DNA of 64,000 bases from Candidatus Methanosuratincola sp. (lineage in GTDB: Archaea; Thermoproteota; Methanomethylicia; Methanomethylicales; Methanomethylicaceae), in the NCBI GenBank assembly GCA_014361455.1, contig JACIVP010000004.1, positions 1-64,000 on the forward strand, read 5' to 3'. A model generated the notes under the pieces. The model was not told where the DNA came from and did no database searches. It worked only from the letters and a program-made list of their open reading frames with translations. Below are positions 8,446 through 17,416 of this stretch, piece by piece. Each line of letters opens with the position of its first letter. Within the stretch, counting starts at the first letter, position 1. Position numbers and translations under genes: made by a program.

Positions 8446-9786
8446 TTGGAGTTACAGATTAAGCCGCTCGCCCAGTCCCTGACCAAGTTCGGTCTAACTG
8501 AGTACGAGTCGTCGGTTTACTTGACACTCATCAGACATGGGCGTTCCACGATCAAGGAGATCGCTGCAAATAGCATGGTACCCAGAACAAAAATATACCC
8601 TGTCCTGAAGAGCCTCGAGAAGCGGCGGCTTGTGAGCTTCGTCCCGGGCAAGACCATCACAGCAAAGGCGCTATCCCCAGAGGGCTCCCTCCAGAGCCCG
8701 ATCAAAAACCTGGAGCAGGACCTCAAGATCATGAGAAAGACAATAGCCGAGCTGCGCCGACTGCAGGAGAGCGCTCGCGCTACAGACCAACTCGAGACGA
8801 AGGAGTACTGGGTCACCAGGAACCAGGAGGAGGCGATAAGGAGGATCTACGAGGCAGTCACAAACGCCTCTGAGGAGGTAGTCTTATCCCTGAATCACGA
8901 TGGCCTGGAGGTCATATTCAACTCTCTCTTCGACATACTGAACGAACTCACAAGGAATGATGTGGAGGTCAAGATATTCATCAACTCAATGAAGCAGGAC
9001 TGCGAGGCGCTCAGGCGGTTCTCCGACTTCTTCAAGATCAAGTACGTCCCATTCTCGCCGAAAGTAAACCTCCTCATGGTGGACGGAAAAGACCTTCTGG
9101 TCTTCAAGAGGGTGCCGCGTCCGGACAACAAAGGCTACACCCTGGTTACGGAGTACTACAGCGGAGGGAACATATGTGAATACCTGAAGGAGTACATGCG
9201 CGGGGTGGAGTGGTCCACAGCCAAGGACTTCCAGGCAGTGTATCCTGTTATCGAGAATGGCTGGATAAGGGAAGACTTCCTTGCAGACCCGCAGTTAAAC
9301 CAGGCTTCTCCTTACTTCTATCTGTACATGTTGGACATGATGTCGACAAGGATTAACCAGAAGCTGAACCAAACCATAGTGGAGCTCGGACGGAAAACGA
9401 TTGAGGCTATGAAGAAGACCACGATGCCCGGCTTCTTGCCGACGCTGCACCAGTCTTTGAAGCTCCTGAGCTCACTCGTGCTGCTCTACGAAGGGATAGA
9501 GTGGAAGTTCACTTACGATGAACCGCTGAACCTGATAACCTCCGAGGTTACTGGGAACTTATCGCCCGCCTTCAAGGTAGCTGCTGACAGGGGCTTCTCG
9601 GTTCCGCCGATGATCTGGGGCTTTGTATTCTACGGGTTACTTGATATCTTCGGGTTCGACTGCACTGTGATAGACTCAAGGTACAGTCCCGAGAACTTCT
9701 GGGTGATCCAGTATCAGCTGACCTCCAAGAGATCCGAGCCCCCCATGGTCGAAGAGCGGGACGAGCTTCTACAAAAGATAAACTGA
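8446..9786 (+). CDS. TrmB-type transcriptional regulator next to the division genes
   Basis: 446-residue protein. The N-terminal winged helix (residues 8-75: [21 protein letters not shown]...[19 protein letters not shown]) is typical of TrmB/sugar-responsive archaeal regulators. It is followed by a coil (~85-110), a phospholipase-D-like/TrmB effector-type domain (~120-230) and an extra ~200-residue C-terminal region I cannot assign. The start is TTG at 8446 with GGTGA 7 nt upstream. It is divergent from the cdv cluster with only 98 bp between, so control of division genes is a testable inference. Confidence 0.75.
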   Translation: MELQIKPLAQSLTKFGLTEYESSVYLTLIRHGRSTIKEIAANSMVPRTKIYPVLKSLEKRRLVSFVPGKTITAKALSPEGSLQSPIKNLEQDLKIMRKTIAELRRLQESARATDQLETKEYWVTRNQEEAIRRIYEAVTNASEEVVLSLNHDGLEVIFNSLFDILNELTRNDVEVKIFINSMKQDCEALRRFSDFFKIKYVPFSPKVNLLMVDGKDLLVFKRVPRPDNKGYTLVTEYYSGGNICEYLKEYMRGVEWSTAKDFQAVYPVIENGWIREDFLADPQLNQASPYFYLYMLDMMSTRINQKLNQTIVELGRKTIEAMKKTTMPGFLPTLHQSLKLLSSLVLLYEGIEWKFTYDEPLNLITSEVTGNLSPAFKVAADRGFSVPPMIWGFVFYGLLDIFGFDCTVIDSRYSPENFWVIQYQLTSKRSEPPMVEERDELLQKIN

Positions 9787-9821
9787 ATGTATAAAAAGTG
9801 AACTTTGCGTCGCTCGCTCTC

Positions 9822-10028
9822 TCACTCTTTCGTTGTGTAGGACCAGATCACGACAAGTATGACCGCGAATATTGCGCCGAAGAGCCCTGATATAACCCAC
9901 TCTGCCTGCAAGAGGATCGGCAATACCTCGGCAAGCCAGGGCGACAAACTCTTGATAAAGTAATACCCTGCCACACCTATGAAGTATCCTATCACAGCGA
10001 TTGCTAAAAGCACTCCAGTTCTACCCAT
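9822..10028 (-). CDS. Small two-helix membrane protein
   Basis: 68 residues with two clear membrane segments (about 5-25 and 38-62) joined by a short loop. ATG start with a purine-rich GGAGAT upstream. I do not recognise a family and the neighbours give no clue. Confidence 0.55.
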   Translation of the reverse strand: MGRTGVLLAIAVIGYFIGVAGYYFIKSLSPWLAEVLPILLQAEWVISGLFGAIFAVILVVIWSYTTKE

Positions 10029-10223
10029 TAAATCTCCTCCGCATCAATCTCTCTCTATACGGTTGGAATATAAGCATTGCTAATCGTGAGAAAATGGAAT
10101 TTTATGGAGGCAAAGGGACACTGGCTGATGTAATGCTCGCCGCCAAACCAACTAACCATGCGCAGCTTTTTATCCTATATGCCCGATCCTTCTACATGAA
10201 TGTCTTTTGAAGGAGATTTGGAA

Positions 10224-11417
10224 ATGCTAGATGCTGAAGCTGTCCGTAGGGGCTTCCCTTTCATTAGGGCAGGTCGCATATACTTCGACTCAACGTCCAC
10301 AAGCCTAACGCCGGAGCCGGTTCTGGAAAAGATGCTTGAGTACTATAGGGATTATCGCGCCAACGTGGGCCGTGGGATCTACGCCGCATCCCGGCGTGCA
10401 ACGGAGGAGTTCGAGTCTGCGAGGGAGAACGTTGCCAAACTGATAAACGCGAAGCCAGAGGAGATAATCTTCGTCCGGAACTCTTCGGAGGCGATGAACC
10501 TTGTGGCATCAGGCTTAGGCCTGAAACCAGGAGAGAGGGTGATCACGACAATCCAAGAACACCACTCCAATTACATCATCTGGCTCAGGGAAAAGGCACG
10601 CAGGGGAATCGCCCTCAAGGTGGTCCGATCAGACCAAGACGGGAACTTGGACCTGTCGGAGATGCAAAGGGAGATCGAGTCCGGCGCCAGGCTCGTCTCG
10701 GTAACCCATGTATCAAATGTGCTCGGCGTGAAGAACTCCGTGTGCGAGATCGCAAAAGCCTGCAGGAAAAGCGGTGCCCTTCTGCTCGTGGACGGGGCAC
10801 AGTCCGTCCCGCACATGAGTGTCGATGTGAAGCGGATCGGATGCGACTTCCTTGCCTTTTCAGGGCACAAGATGTGCGGACCAACGGGCATCGGGGCTCT
10901 ATACGCGAGGAAGGACCTCCAGGAAGATCTCGAGCCACTCTGCATCGGCGGGGGGTCGATTGATGACGTTGGTTTAGACTACTACCGCCTGAGGAGCGGC
11001 CCATCCAAGTTCGAGGCTGGAACGCCTGCTATAGCTGAGGCGATTGGGATGGGTGCTGCCGCTGAATACCTGATGGGGCTCGGGATGAATAACATTGAGG
11101 AACATGAGCGGGAGCTCACCCGGACCATGCTGGAGGGGGTCAAAGGGATCAGCAAGCTAAAGGTCTACGGACCTATGGATGCCAGCAAGCGCACAGGCAT
11201 CCTTTCGTTCAACATCGAGGGGATGGATCCACACGATGTAGCAATTGCCCTCGACAGCGCCGCGGGGATCATGGTCCGTTCCGGGCACCATTGCGCGCTT
11301 CCACTTATGAGGGAGGTGATGAAGACTGAGGCTGGGTCGGTCAGGGCATCCGTATACATCTACAACACCCGGTCTGAGGTCGATGCGTTCATTGAAGCGC
11401 TCTCTGGTCTGATCTGA
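10224..11417 (+). CDS. SufS/CsdA-type cysteine desulfurase
   Basis: 397-residue class V PLP enzyme that releases sulfur from cysteine for Fe-S clusters and thiolated cofactors. Visible are TIQEHHSNY, DGAQSVPH, the PLP lysine in FSGHKMCGPTG (K216), and the catalytic cysteine in RSGHHCALP (C357), a SufS-group motif. ATG 10224 has AGGAG 8 nt upstream. An in-frame ATG at 10200 sits about 30 bp after a TATA-like tract and could be a leaderless start giving eight more residues. No sufBC or iscU-like scaffold is next to it. Confidence 0.92.
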   Translation: MLDAEAVRRGFPFIRAGRIYFDSTSTSLTPEPVLEKMLEYYRDYRANVGRGIYAASRRATEEFESARENVAKLINAKPEEIIFVRNSSEAMNLVASGLGLKPGERVITTIQEHHSNYIIWLREKARRGIALKVVRSDQDGNLDLSEMQREIESGARLVSVTHVSNVLGVKNSVCEIAKACRKSGALLLVDGAQSVPHMSVDVKRIGCDFLAFSGHKMCGPTGIGALYARKDLQEDLEPLCIGGGSIDDVGLDYYRLRSGPSKFEAGTPAIAEAIGMGAAAEYLMGLGMNNIEEHERELTRTMLEGVKGISKLKVYGPMDASKRTGILSFNIEGMDPHDVAIALDSAAGIMVRSGHHCALPLMREVMKTEAGSVRASVYIYNTRSEVDAFIEALSGLI

Positions 11418-11659
11418 GCCCTTTGCCCGAGGTTAGGTGGAATGAAGAGTTTGTGCCGCTAGCGCACAAGGAAGGTTAGGTTTGTTGGGATAAAACGAGA
11501 GAATGGTTTTCGCGGCTGGATGGGCACGATCCCCTAAGTCGACAATGGCAACCTGGTACCAAACCAAAGAAAGACCAGGGCGTGTCGCTGGGTGGAAAAA
11601 AGAAAGAAAAGAAAAGGAAAAAGAAAAGAAAAAAATAAATGGAAAAATCTAACGGTTTT

Positions 11660-11872
11660 CTAGGCAGTCTGCCGATGATGCTGCACCACATAGATCCTCT
11701 TGCGCATATCCTTCCAGTCAGGGATCTCTTTTATCATCCCCCCCTCCCTTAGCAATTTTATAGCGTACTTCACTGTCCGCGGAGGGATGGATGTCTTATT
11801 CCTGATGTCGCTCTGTGTCGCATGTCCTTCCGAGTCTATAATTTCGAGCACCTTGGCGGCTGTGCAAGGCAA
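11660..11872 (-). CDS. Small winged-helix DNA-binding protein
   Basis: 70 residues forming one winged helix: AAKVLEIIDSEGHATQSDIRNKT, then RTVKYAIKLLREGGMI as recognition helix and a short wing. It resembles stand-alone MarR-like archaeal regulators. TTG 11872 is taken as start because a stop lies 11-13 nt upstream in frame and no ATG exists; no ribosome site is evident. A purine-rich tract (11594-11640) follows the gene. Confidence 0.65.
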   Translation of the reverse strand: MPCTAAKVLEIIDSEGHATQSDIRNKTSIPPRTVKYAIKLLREGGMIKEIPDWKDMRKRIYVVQHHRQTA

Positions 11873-12221
11873 CGGTCTAGCAAACTAAATCCCCCATTTC
11901 ACTGACCTCTAGGTTCGAGAGCCCCTTTTTTGCTTAAAAGAATTATGGTCGGTGCAACTAGATCCTCGGCTTGCTTACTTGATTACTTGAGTCGGAAACA
12001 GGGCACAATAAAGTTCATTTGGTCAGTGAGGAGCGTCGGCAAAGCGCCCTTATTTAGCTGGAATTGGTACCGCTGCCAGGATCTAAGCCAGCTACTTGCT
12101 CAAGCCGTGCATGCCAACACTGAATTCGGAGGAAGTTGGATGCTTGGTGAGGGCAATCTTGTCTGGCTGGGTAGAGCCACATTTTTATACTTGGGTCTGC
12201 TTTTGATGCAAAGGGTATGCT
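11873..12221. other. Gene-free stretch with first copy of the 26-bp repeat
   Basis: No convincing gene. It holds the left 26-bp repeat (11969-11994), a GC-rich stretch with several potential hairpins, and a TATA-like tttttatac at 12182-12190 about 35 bp before the PspC gene. Confidence 0.5.
11969..11994 (+). repeat. 26-bp direct repeat, left copy
   Basis: Identical to 12840-12865 in the same orientation. It begins GCTTGCTTACTTG and ends ACTTGAGTCG; inside it ACTTG recurs. The copies lie 871 bp apart on either side of the PspC gene. Confidence 0.85.
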
Positions 12222-12641
12222 ATGTCAAGTGCACCAAAGCGGCTTTACCGGTCGAATTCCGACAGGATACTCGGCGGCGTCTGCGGGGGCATCGCAGCGT
12301 ACTTCGGCATAGATCCAATCATAATCCGGCTCTTATGGGTGGCATTCACTTTAGTATATGGTTTCGGCCTTCTGGTATACATCATCGCCTGGATAATTGT
12401 GCCGAGGGCTCCCGAGGGCTACACTGGGGCGCAGTCCTCAAGCCAACTCGCCTTGAGCAACAAAAGCACGAGGAACCTGCTCATATTGACTGGTTCGATC
12501 CTCATAGTCATGGGCGTCCTCGGCTACTTCGGCATACTCAAGGGCATCGCCTTGATCTTCAGAACGGTCTTCTCTTTTCCCTTCATCCTCATAGTAGTTG
12601 GGGTGCTTGTGATATTGGTTGCTATCTTGAGCCGAAGGTGA
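12222..12641 (+). CDS. PspC-domain membrane protein
   Basis: 139 residues. The N-terminal PspC domain (~5-65) has KRLYRSNSDRILGGVCGGIA and FGIDPIIIRLLWV, followed by a membrane segment, a polar linker, and one or two more hydrophobic segments (~85-135). PspC domains occur in envelope-stress systems of bacteria and in many archaea with unknown partners. A TATA-like box about 35 bp upstream and no clear ribosome site fit a short-leader transcript. The gene sits between two copies of a 26-bp repeat, possibly a small mobile or duplicated segment. Confidence 0.85.
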   Translation: MSSAPKRLYRSNSDRILGGVCGGIAAYFGIDPIIIRLLWVAFTLVYGFGLLVYIIAWIIVPRAPEGYTGAQSSSQLALSNKSTRNLLILTGSILIVMGVLGYFGILKGIALIFRTVFSFPFILIVVGVLVILVAILSRR

Positions 12642-12839
12642 CCGGCTGATATATGGCAAATAGACGCCGCATTGATGGTTATGGGCACAGATCAGGCGTC
12701 TCATGTATCAGGCGCCACACATGCAAAAGTCTTCGGGCACGGTGCCGTAAAGATCAGGCAGAGCGCTTTAGCTTCGGGTCAGGTCCAGATCCGCCCCGAA
12801 TTCGCCAGGGCCAGAACGAACCGTCGGAGGACTTGGTTT

Positions 12840-12865
12840 GCTTGCTTACTTGATTACTTGAGTCG
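12840..12865 (+). repeat. 26-bp direct repeat, right copy
   Basis: Exact copy of 11969-11994, 18 bp from the end of the nitrilase gene. The 198 bp between the PspC stop and this copy hold no recognisable gene. Confidence 0.85.
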
Positions 12866-12882
12866 TCCGCTTCCTGAAGTCC

Positions 12883-13962
12883 TCAGGAGCTCTCCCCTAG
12901 CCTCTCCTTTCCGTTTTCTTGCTCTCCAAAGTCACCTTTTTCTTCGCCGCTGCGATCCAGATCCGCCTTGGGCTTTTTTCTGAACCAAATCGGGCGGTTG
13001 GGCGACCTGTCGATCTCGAGCCTAAATATGTCAAACCTGTTGTAGTACCCTATGATGTCGTGGACCTGTTTGTGCTCGATACTCTTCGAGAGATCTATGT
13101 CAGCAACGATCACCCCCTCATCTCCGATGATGGGCTCGCACAGGTACTCTCCTTGGGGTCCGAGTATCATGGATGCCGACTTGGGCGTAGCCCTGAAGAT
13201 CTCCTTGATTTCATCATTTCCCGTAGAGATCTCCTCGATCGAATTCTCGTCAAGGGTGCATGACGCCACAATGTTGAAGACCTTCCCCTCGAAGGAATGT
13301 GCAGCAGACCTTATCCTGATCGCCTCGGTCAGGTCATAATTCCCTGCAGCTCCGGGGCGTTTGAATGGGAACGCGGGAGGGTATGTTGCTATGTGTGCCT
13401 GCTCACCCTGCGCGAGCATCGCATACCTTGCGAGCGGGTTTGTGTTCTCGCCACATATGAGCACCCCGATCCTGCCGATCTCGGTCTTTACCGGCTCGAG
13501 ACCATCGGCATCTCCGTTGGACCAGGTCAGCTTTTCAGCCCATGTGGGGACAAGCTTTCGCCTACGGTTGACCAGCATCCCATTCCGGTCGAAGAGCAGG
13601 TTGGAGTTCCACATCGTGCCCATGCTGTAGGGGGCTTTCTCGGTCACCCCGACCGATAGGAATACCCTGTTCTCGTTGGCGATCCCCGCAAGCTTTTCGA
13701 ATGCTGGGCTGGGTATCTCAAGCGCATTGCCAAAGAGCCGTCTGAAAAAGTTATGCTGCTCTATGGGTGGGTACACCATGTTCCAAAGAGGGAATGCGGG
13801 GACTAGGCTCTCTCCCAGCACAACAAGGTCAGCCCCCTTCCCTGCAGCCTCGCTTACCAGACTTTCTATCTTCTCAATAGTGGCCTCACGGTTCAGAAAG
13901 ATTGGGGCTGCCTGCACGGCTGCAGCCCGGAATTGTGGGTATTTGTCTCCAGCGGCTTCCAA
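12883..13962 (-). CDS. Nitrilase-superfamily amidohydrolase
   Basis: About 359 residues of the carbon-nitrogen hydrolase fold. The catalytic triad is visible: Glu in VVLGES (E51), Lys in NRRRKLVPTW (K136) and Cys in VLICGEN (C170). The RKLVPTWAEK and CGENTNPL contexts resemble true nitrilases and cyanide-type enzymes more than omega-amidases. TTG 13962 is preferred because homology begins just after it (FRAAAVQAAP) and GGGGAAG lies upstream. A longer reading to 14049 would run into korB. The C-terminal ~25 residues are highly charged and probably disordered. Confidence 0.85.
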   Translation of the reverse strand: MEAAGDKYPQFRAAAVQAAPIFLNREATIEKIESLVSEAAGKGADLVVLGESLVPAFPLWNMVYPPIEQHNFFRRLFGNALEIPSPAFEKLAGIANENRVFLSVGVTEKAPYSMGTMWNSNLLFDRNGMLVNRRRKLVPTWAEKLTWSNGDADGLEPVKTEIGRIGVLICGENTNPLARYAMLAQGEQAHIATYPPAFPFKRPGAAGNYDLTEAIRIRSAAHSFEGKVFNIVASCTLDENSIEEISTGNDEIKEIFRATPKSASMILGPQGEYLCEPIIGDEGVIVADIDLSKSIEHKQVHDIIGYYNRFDIFRLEIDRSPNRPIWFRKKPKADLDRSGEEKGDFGEQENGKERLGESS

Positions 13963-14014
13963 GCATCTTCCCCAACAATGCTTGGCGTCAGATGAATAAA
14001 AAGATGATGTGCGG

Positions 14015-14926
14015 CTATACGAAGAAATTGGGGAAGGTCTTTTCCACATCTACGGGCAACGACGCATTCCCCCTCTGTATCTCCTGTTTCGCAGGCGGCA
14101 TGGTGGCATAGTGCTTGTAGACTGAGGCTATCCTCTCACGGAAGGGCTGCCTACTATCGTCGATGAGCATCGTGCCCAGTGCCTTCTTCTCGCCCGACTC
14201 AATTCCGATGATCCCCTGCATCTTCCTCATGGCGCCCTCCTCGTCTCTCACTACCGGGTCCCAGTCTTCTAGGTAGTATGTGTTCTTCTCAACCCATTCC
14301 ATGGTGACTATATTGTTCCACGTGGGGCACGGCTGCATTACCTCGAGGATGCCTGCACCATTGTGTGAAATGCCCTGCCTCAGGCATGCCTTCAGATGAT
14401 CGATGTTGTAGGCATAGCTCCTTGCCAGGAACGTGTATCCCGATGTCATCCCAAGAAGGATCGGGTTGACGGCACTGTTTATGTTTGGAAACGCAAGGGA
14501 TTTTGTCCTCTTGCCGAGCTGAAGCGTCGGGGATGCCTGTCCCTTAGTTAGCCCGTACACTCCGTTGTTGTGTATGACCACAAGGATGTCCGGGTTCCTC
14601 CTCCCCATTGCGATCAGGTGCCCCATCCCTATCCCAAGCAGGTCTCCGTCTCCGCCATGGACAATCACCTTCAAGTCAGGATTCGAAGCCTTGATCCCGG
14701 TGGCAAAAGGTATCGACCTGCCATGCAGCGTGTGGACACCCGTGGTCTTGACGAAGTGCGGTATCTTTCCGCTGCATCCTATTCCAGAGACTATGACGAT
14801 ATTCTCCCTGCCCACTCCGAGTTCCGACAGGGCACCCTTCAAGGCTGTGAATATGCCAAAGTTGCCACACCCGGGGCACCAGTCAGGCCAGACCCCGCTG
14901 TTCCAGTCTGTCGAGATCTCATTCAC
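14015..14926 (-). CDS. korB: 2-oxoacid:ferredoxin oxidoreductase, beta subunit
   Basis: 303 residues, the thiamine-diphosphate subunit. WCPGCGNFGI supplies Fe-S cysteines, the TPP motif begins HGGDGDLLG and continues to NNGVYGLTKGQ, and a third cysteine lies in GIGCSGK. The enzyme decarboxylates 2-oxoacids with CoA and reduces ferredoxin. Its start overlaps the alpha-subunit stop by 8 nt. Length matches crenarchaeal two-subunit enzymes (about 305 residues). Confidence 0.93.
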   Translation of the reverse strand: MNEISTDWNSGVWPDWCPGCGNFGIFTALKGALSELGVGRENIVIVSGIGCSGKIPHFVKTTGVHTLHGRSIPFATGIKASNPDLKVIVHGGDGDLLGIGMGHLIAMGRRNPDILVVIHNNGVYGLTKGQASPTLQLGKRTKSLAFPNINSAVNPILLGMTSGYTFLARSYAYNIDHLKACLRQGISHNGAGILEVMQPCPTWNNIVTMEWVEKNTYYLEDWDPVVRDEEGAMRKMQGIIGIESGEKKALGTMLIDDSRQPFRERIASVYKHYATMPPAKQEIQRGNASLPVDVEKTFPNFFV

Positions 14927-16802
14927 CCCCGCTTAGGACTATCCTCGTCTCCCCGCTTTTGATCCTATCAAAGGCGTGTACCACTTCGTCCTGAGTTATG
15001 AGCCGACCTGTGTACTTGAGGACCCTCTTTCTCACATCCGCTCCGCACTTCCACTTTACCAATTCAGCCAGCTGCCCAAGATAATTCGCCTCGATAGAGA
15101 TCAAATTTTCTGCCTTTGAGAGGATTCCTGCGACATGGTCGCTCGGGAAAGGATCCATCATCCTCAACTGCAAAACAGCGGCTCTGTATCCCTTTGAGGC
15201 GAGTTCTGGAATGGCGTCTACCGCTGCCCCTGTCGTAATGCCCCAAGTAATTATCAAATCTTCATAGTCTTGTTCTCCGAATAGCACTGCCTTGTCTTCG
15301 TCCGGTGTCTCCTTCAGGATCTTCTCTCTCTTGCCCATCCTCTTTTCATACATCATCCTCCTCGTCTGCGGATCCTCAGATATGTGCCCTGCCTCGTCGT
15401 GCTCATCGCCTGTGTACCACATGAGGCTTTCGCCAAGATACGCTCTCGGTGATATCTGGTCGTCTGCTAAGGCGAAACGCCTGTAATCTTGCCCACTTGC
15501 ATCTCTCTTCCCCCTCACTATTTCTTTCACTAGGCTTGGGCGTACAGTCGTCACACAGTTTGCTATGCCTTTGTCCAAAAGATGAATCACTGGCACTTGG
15601 TATTTCTCAGCATAGTTCATGCATTTTATTGCGTCGTTCATCGCCTCCTCGTGGTCTCCTGAGGCGAGCACTATCCTTGAAAACTCTCCATGCCCCGCGT
15701 TTAGTGAGAAGAGGAGATCTGACTGGCTGTGCCTGGTCGGAAGTCCAGTGGACGGTCCCCCCCTCTGGTAGTATGTGATGACCACCGGAACCTCGTTGTT
15801 GCCTGCCCACCCGATCCCTTCGACCATCAGCGAAAAGCCAGGGCCGCTGGTGCAGGTCGCAGATCTAACACCTGTAAGCGCGCCCCCTATTGCCATGCAT
15901 ATGGCCGAGATCTCGTCCTCTGCTTGGATCACAATCGGCGAACCGAGCGTTTTGTCATCCGAGTCGAGGAGCACGGAGTGCTGTTCGATTACAAAAGACT
16001 CATCTGCTGCTGGTGTTATTGGATAGTATGTCTGGAGCCGTAGCCCTCCGACGAGCTTCCCTACCGCCACGGCATCATTTCCTGCCACAAGCATCCTCTT
16101 TCCTTTCTCAGCAGGTTGCGGTATGTTTGGAGCAATTTTCAGCCTCTTTCCGCCTGCAGTCTCGTCGAGGCTCTTGCTGACGGCGGTGGCGACTGAGATA
16201 TTGAGCGTCTTGACCTCCTCCTTTTCCTTGAAAAGTGCCTCTATGGCTTCGACAACGGTCTTCAGAGGTATGCCTGCTGCGCGAAGGAGCGTCGTGGTAA
16301 GTGCTGTATTCATCACCCTCTCGATCATCGGAGGTGACTGTTCTGCCTCATCTGAGATTATCTCTGCGAAGGGGAGTGCCAACACTGTCATTCCGCCTCT
16401 CTCCAGCCATTCGTCGAGCTCTTCTACAGTATCACCGATATTCTCCAGATCGGCCTTCAGCCTCTCCATTCTGTGGATGTCCATCGAGGGTATTTTCGTC
16501 AACTGCTTCCTCGAGAGTCCTGTACCATGAACCAGCATCCCTTCGCGCTTCAGCTCATGGTAGTGGGTTGCCAATGTTTCCACATCGAGCGCCCCGAGAA
16601 AATCCACGGGGTATTTTATGCTCCTGATCCGCTTCTCGGATGCCCTTATGTGGGAGTAGCTATGCTTCCCTTTGATGTTCGAGTGGTACTCCCTGTCCGC
16701 AAAGACCTCAAGACCTTGAGCTGCAAGCGCCCTGACCGCGAGCAGCCCGGCTGTCTCGATCCCTCCTCCCTGTGGACCCCCAACGATGAAGTTCAAGTCC
16801 AT
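14919..16802 (-). CDS. korA: 2-oxoacid:ferredoxin oxidoreductase, fused gamma-alpha subunit
   Basis: 627 residues from ATG 16802. The N-terminal gamma domain (~1-190; FIVGGPQGGGIETAG) is fused to the alpha domain (~230-600) with the conserved YPITPAADE segment, a YPITP motif. The size equals that of the two-subunit Sulfolobus-type enzymes. It makes acyl-CoA from pyruvate, 2-oxoglutarate or similar acids; substrate range cannot be read here. Upstream in-frame starts to 16976 add a non-homologous low-complexity N-terminus and are rejected. The upstream 200 bp hold the decayed topIB-partner copy. Confidence 0.92.
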   Translation of the reverse strand: MDLNFIVGGPQGGGIETAGLLAVRALAAQGLEVFADREYHSNIKGKHSYSHIRASEKRIRSIKYPVDFLGALDVETLATHYHELKREGMLVHGTGLSRKQLTKIPSMDIHRMERLKADLENIGDTVEELDEWLERGGMTVLALPFAEIISDEAEQSPPMIERVMNTALTTTLLRAAGIPLKTVVEAIEALFKEKEEVKTLNISVATAVSKSLDETAGGKRLKIAPNIPQPAEKGKRMLVAGNDAVAVGKLVGGLRLQTYYPITPAADESFVIEQHSVLLDSDDKTLGSPIVIQAEDEISAICMAIGGALTGVRSATCTSGPGFSLMVEGIGWAGNNEVPVVITYYQRGGPSTGLPTRHSQSDLLFSLNAGHGEFSRIVLASGDHEEAMNDAIKCMNYAEKYQVPVIHLLDKGIANCVTTVRPSLVKEIVRGKRDASGQDYRRFALADDQISPRAYLGESLMWYTGDEHDEAGHISEDPQTRRMMYEKRMGKREKILKETPDEDKAVLFGEQDYEDLIITWGITTGAAVDAIPELASKGYRAAVLQLRMMDPFPSDHVAGILSKAENLISIEANYLGQLAELVKWKCGADVRKRVLKYTGRLITQDEVVHAFDRIKSGETRIVLSGGE

Positions 16803-16984
16803 TTTGCCAACCAGCCCCCCGTGCTCAAACACCACTGTGGACCCATACCGATGCGGCATTTGCAGTAGAGATCGCGACCGTCGTGGGCACGCTTCTCCGG
16901 TGCATCGGAGGCTCTCCTGTACCCGCGGCACCAGCAGGGATCCCCCCTCCATTCTCATCCTGCCCGAACTTTCCAAAAGCTGAT

Positions 16985-17124
16985 GTTCTATCGGCGCGAG
17001 TTCCGGTTTTATTAAGCTCTTCGCTGAAGAGGAACCCTTCTCCCCTCCTGTGCCCTTTCTTGCCTGAGATCGTCGAGATGCCTGTTTCTTCCTTTAACAT
17101 GAGGACCTTGTCAGCCAAAGCCAT
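16985..17124 (-). pseudogene. Truncated copy of the topIB-partner gene
   Basis: From ATG 17124 the first ~30 residues (MALADKVLMLKEETGISTISG) match the start of the gene at 24833-25516 (MVLAGKVFIVKEETDIQTISG). After that similarity fades and the reading frame runs into unrelated sequence before korA. It is the 5' end of a former paralogue or duplicate. Confidence 0.7.
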
Positions 17125-17144
17125 ATGCGACTCACAGCATTGGA

Positions 17145-17240
17145 TCACTCCGAGTTGTTAATTTCCTTTTCTACCCCGAAAACTCCTCTACAGTGGATCA
17201 TAGGTCTCAGGACGGATATCAAGTCCTTTGCGACCCTGTA
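17145..17240 (-). pseudogene. Remnant of a topoisomerase IB 3' end
   Basis: The minus strand ends VEKEINNSE then stop, matching the C-terminus VEKEINTSEISG of topoisomerase IB at 25527. The DNA match (gTGTTAATTTCtTTTTCTACCC-like) extends about 45 bp and then decays. It lies just upstream of the truncated partner gene, the same order as at the intact locus, so both derive from one duplication. Confidence 0.65.
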
Positions 17241-17416
17241 AGATTGAATGCGATGCATACAATGGTGGGTTGGGGTAAAAGGAGATAACGTTGCGTTTGT
17301 TTTCGAGCTAAATTGTGAGCAGATCAATCAGCGGTTTCGGATTTCAATCTTTCTTTTATTGTGCCGAGCTGTCAATGGCGCGCCCCAGCCTCAAGCGCCC
17401 TTTGGGCAGCATATGC

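Noticed and set aside
11900-11935. tRNA-like GGTTCGAG sequence
   Set aside because: The flanking bases do not form a T stem or acceptor stem; no tRNA found in the window.
11930-12649. Long plus-strand frame across the first 26-bp repeat and the PspC gene
   Set aside because: It runs out of frame with PspC and has no homology-like pattern; a shadow of the real gene.
11969-12865. 26-bp repeats as a CRISPR array
   Set aside because: Only two copies 871 bp apart, with a gene between and no regular spacing.
16803-16976. N-terminal extension of the korA frame by 58 residues
   Set aside because: Composition is unlike the family, the ribosome-site context favours 16802, and the region overlaps the decayed gene copy.
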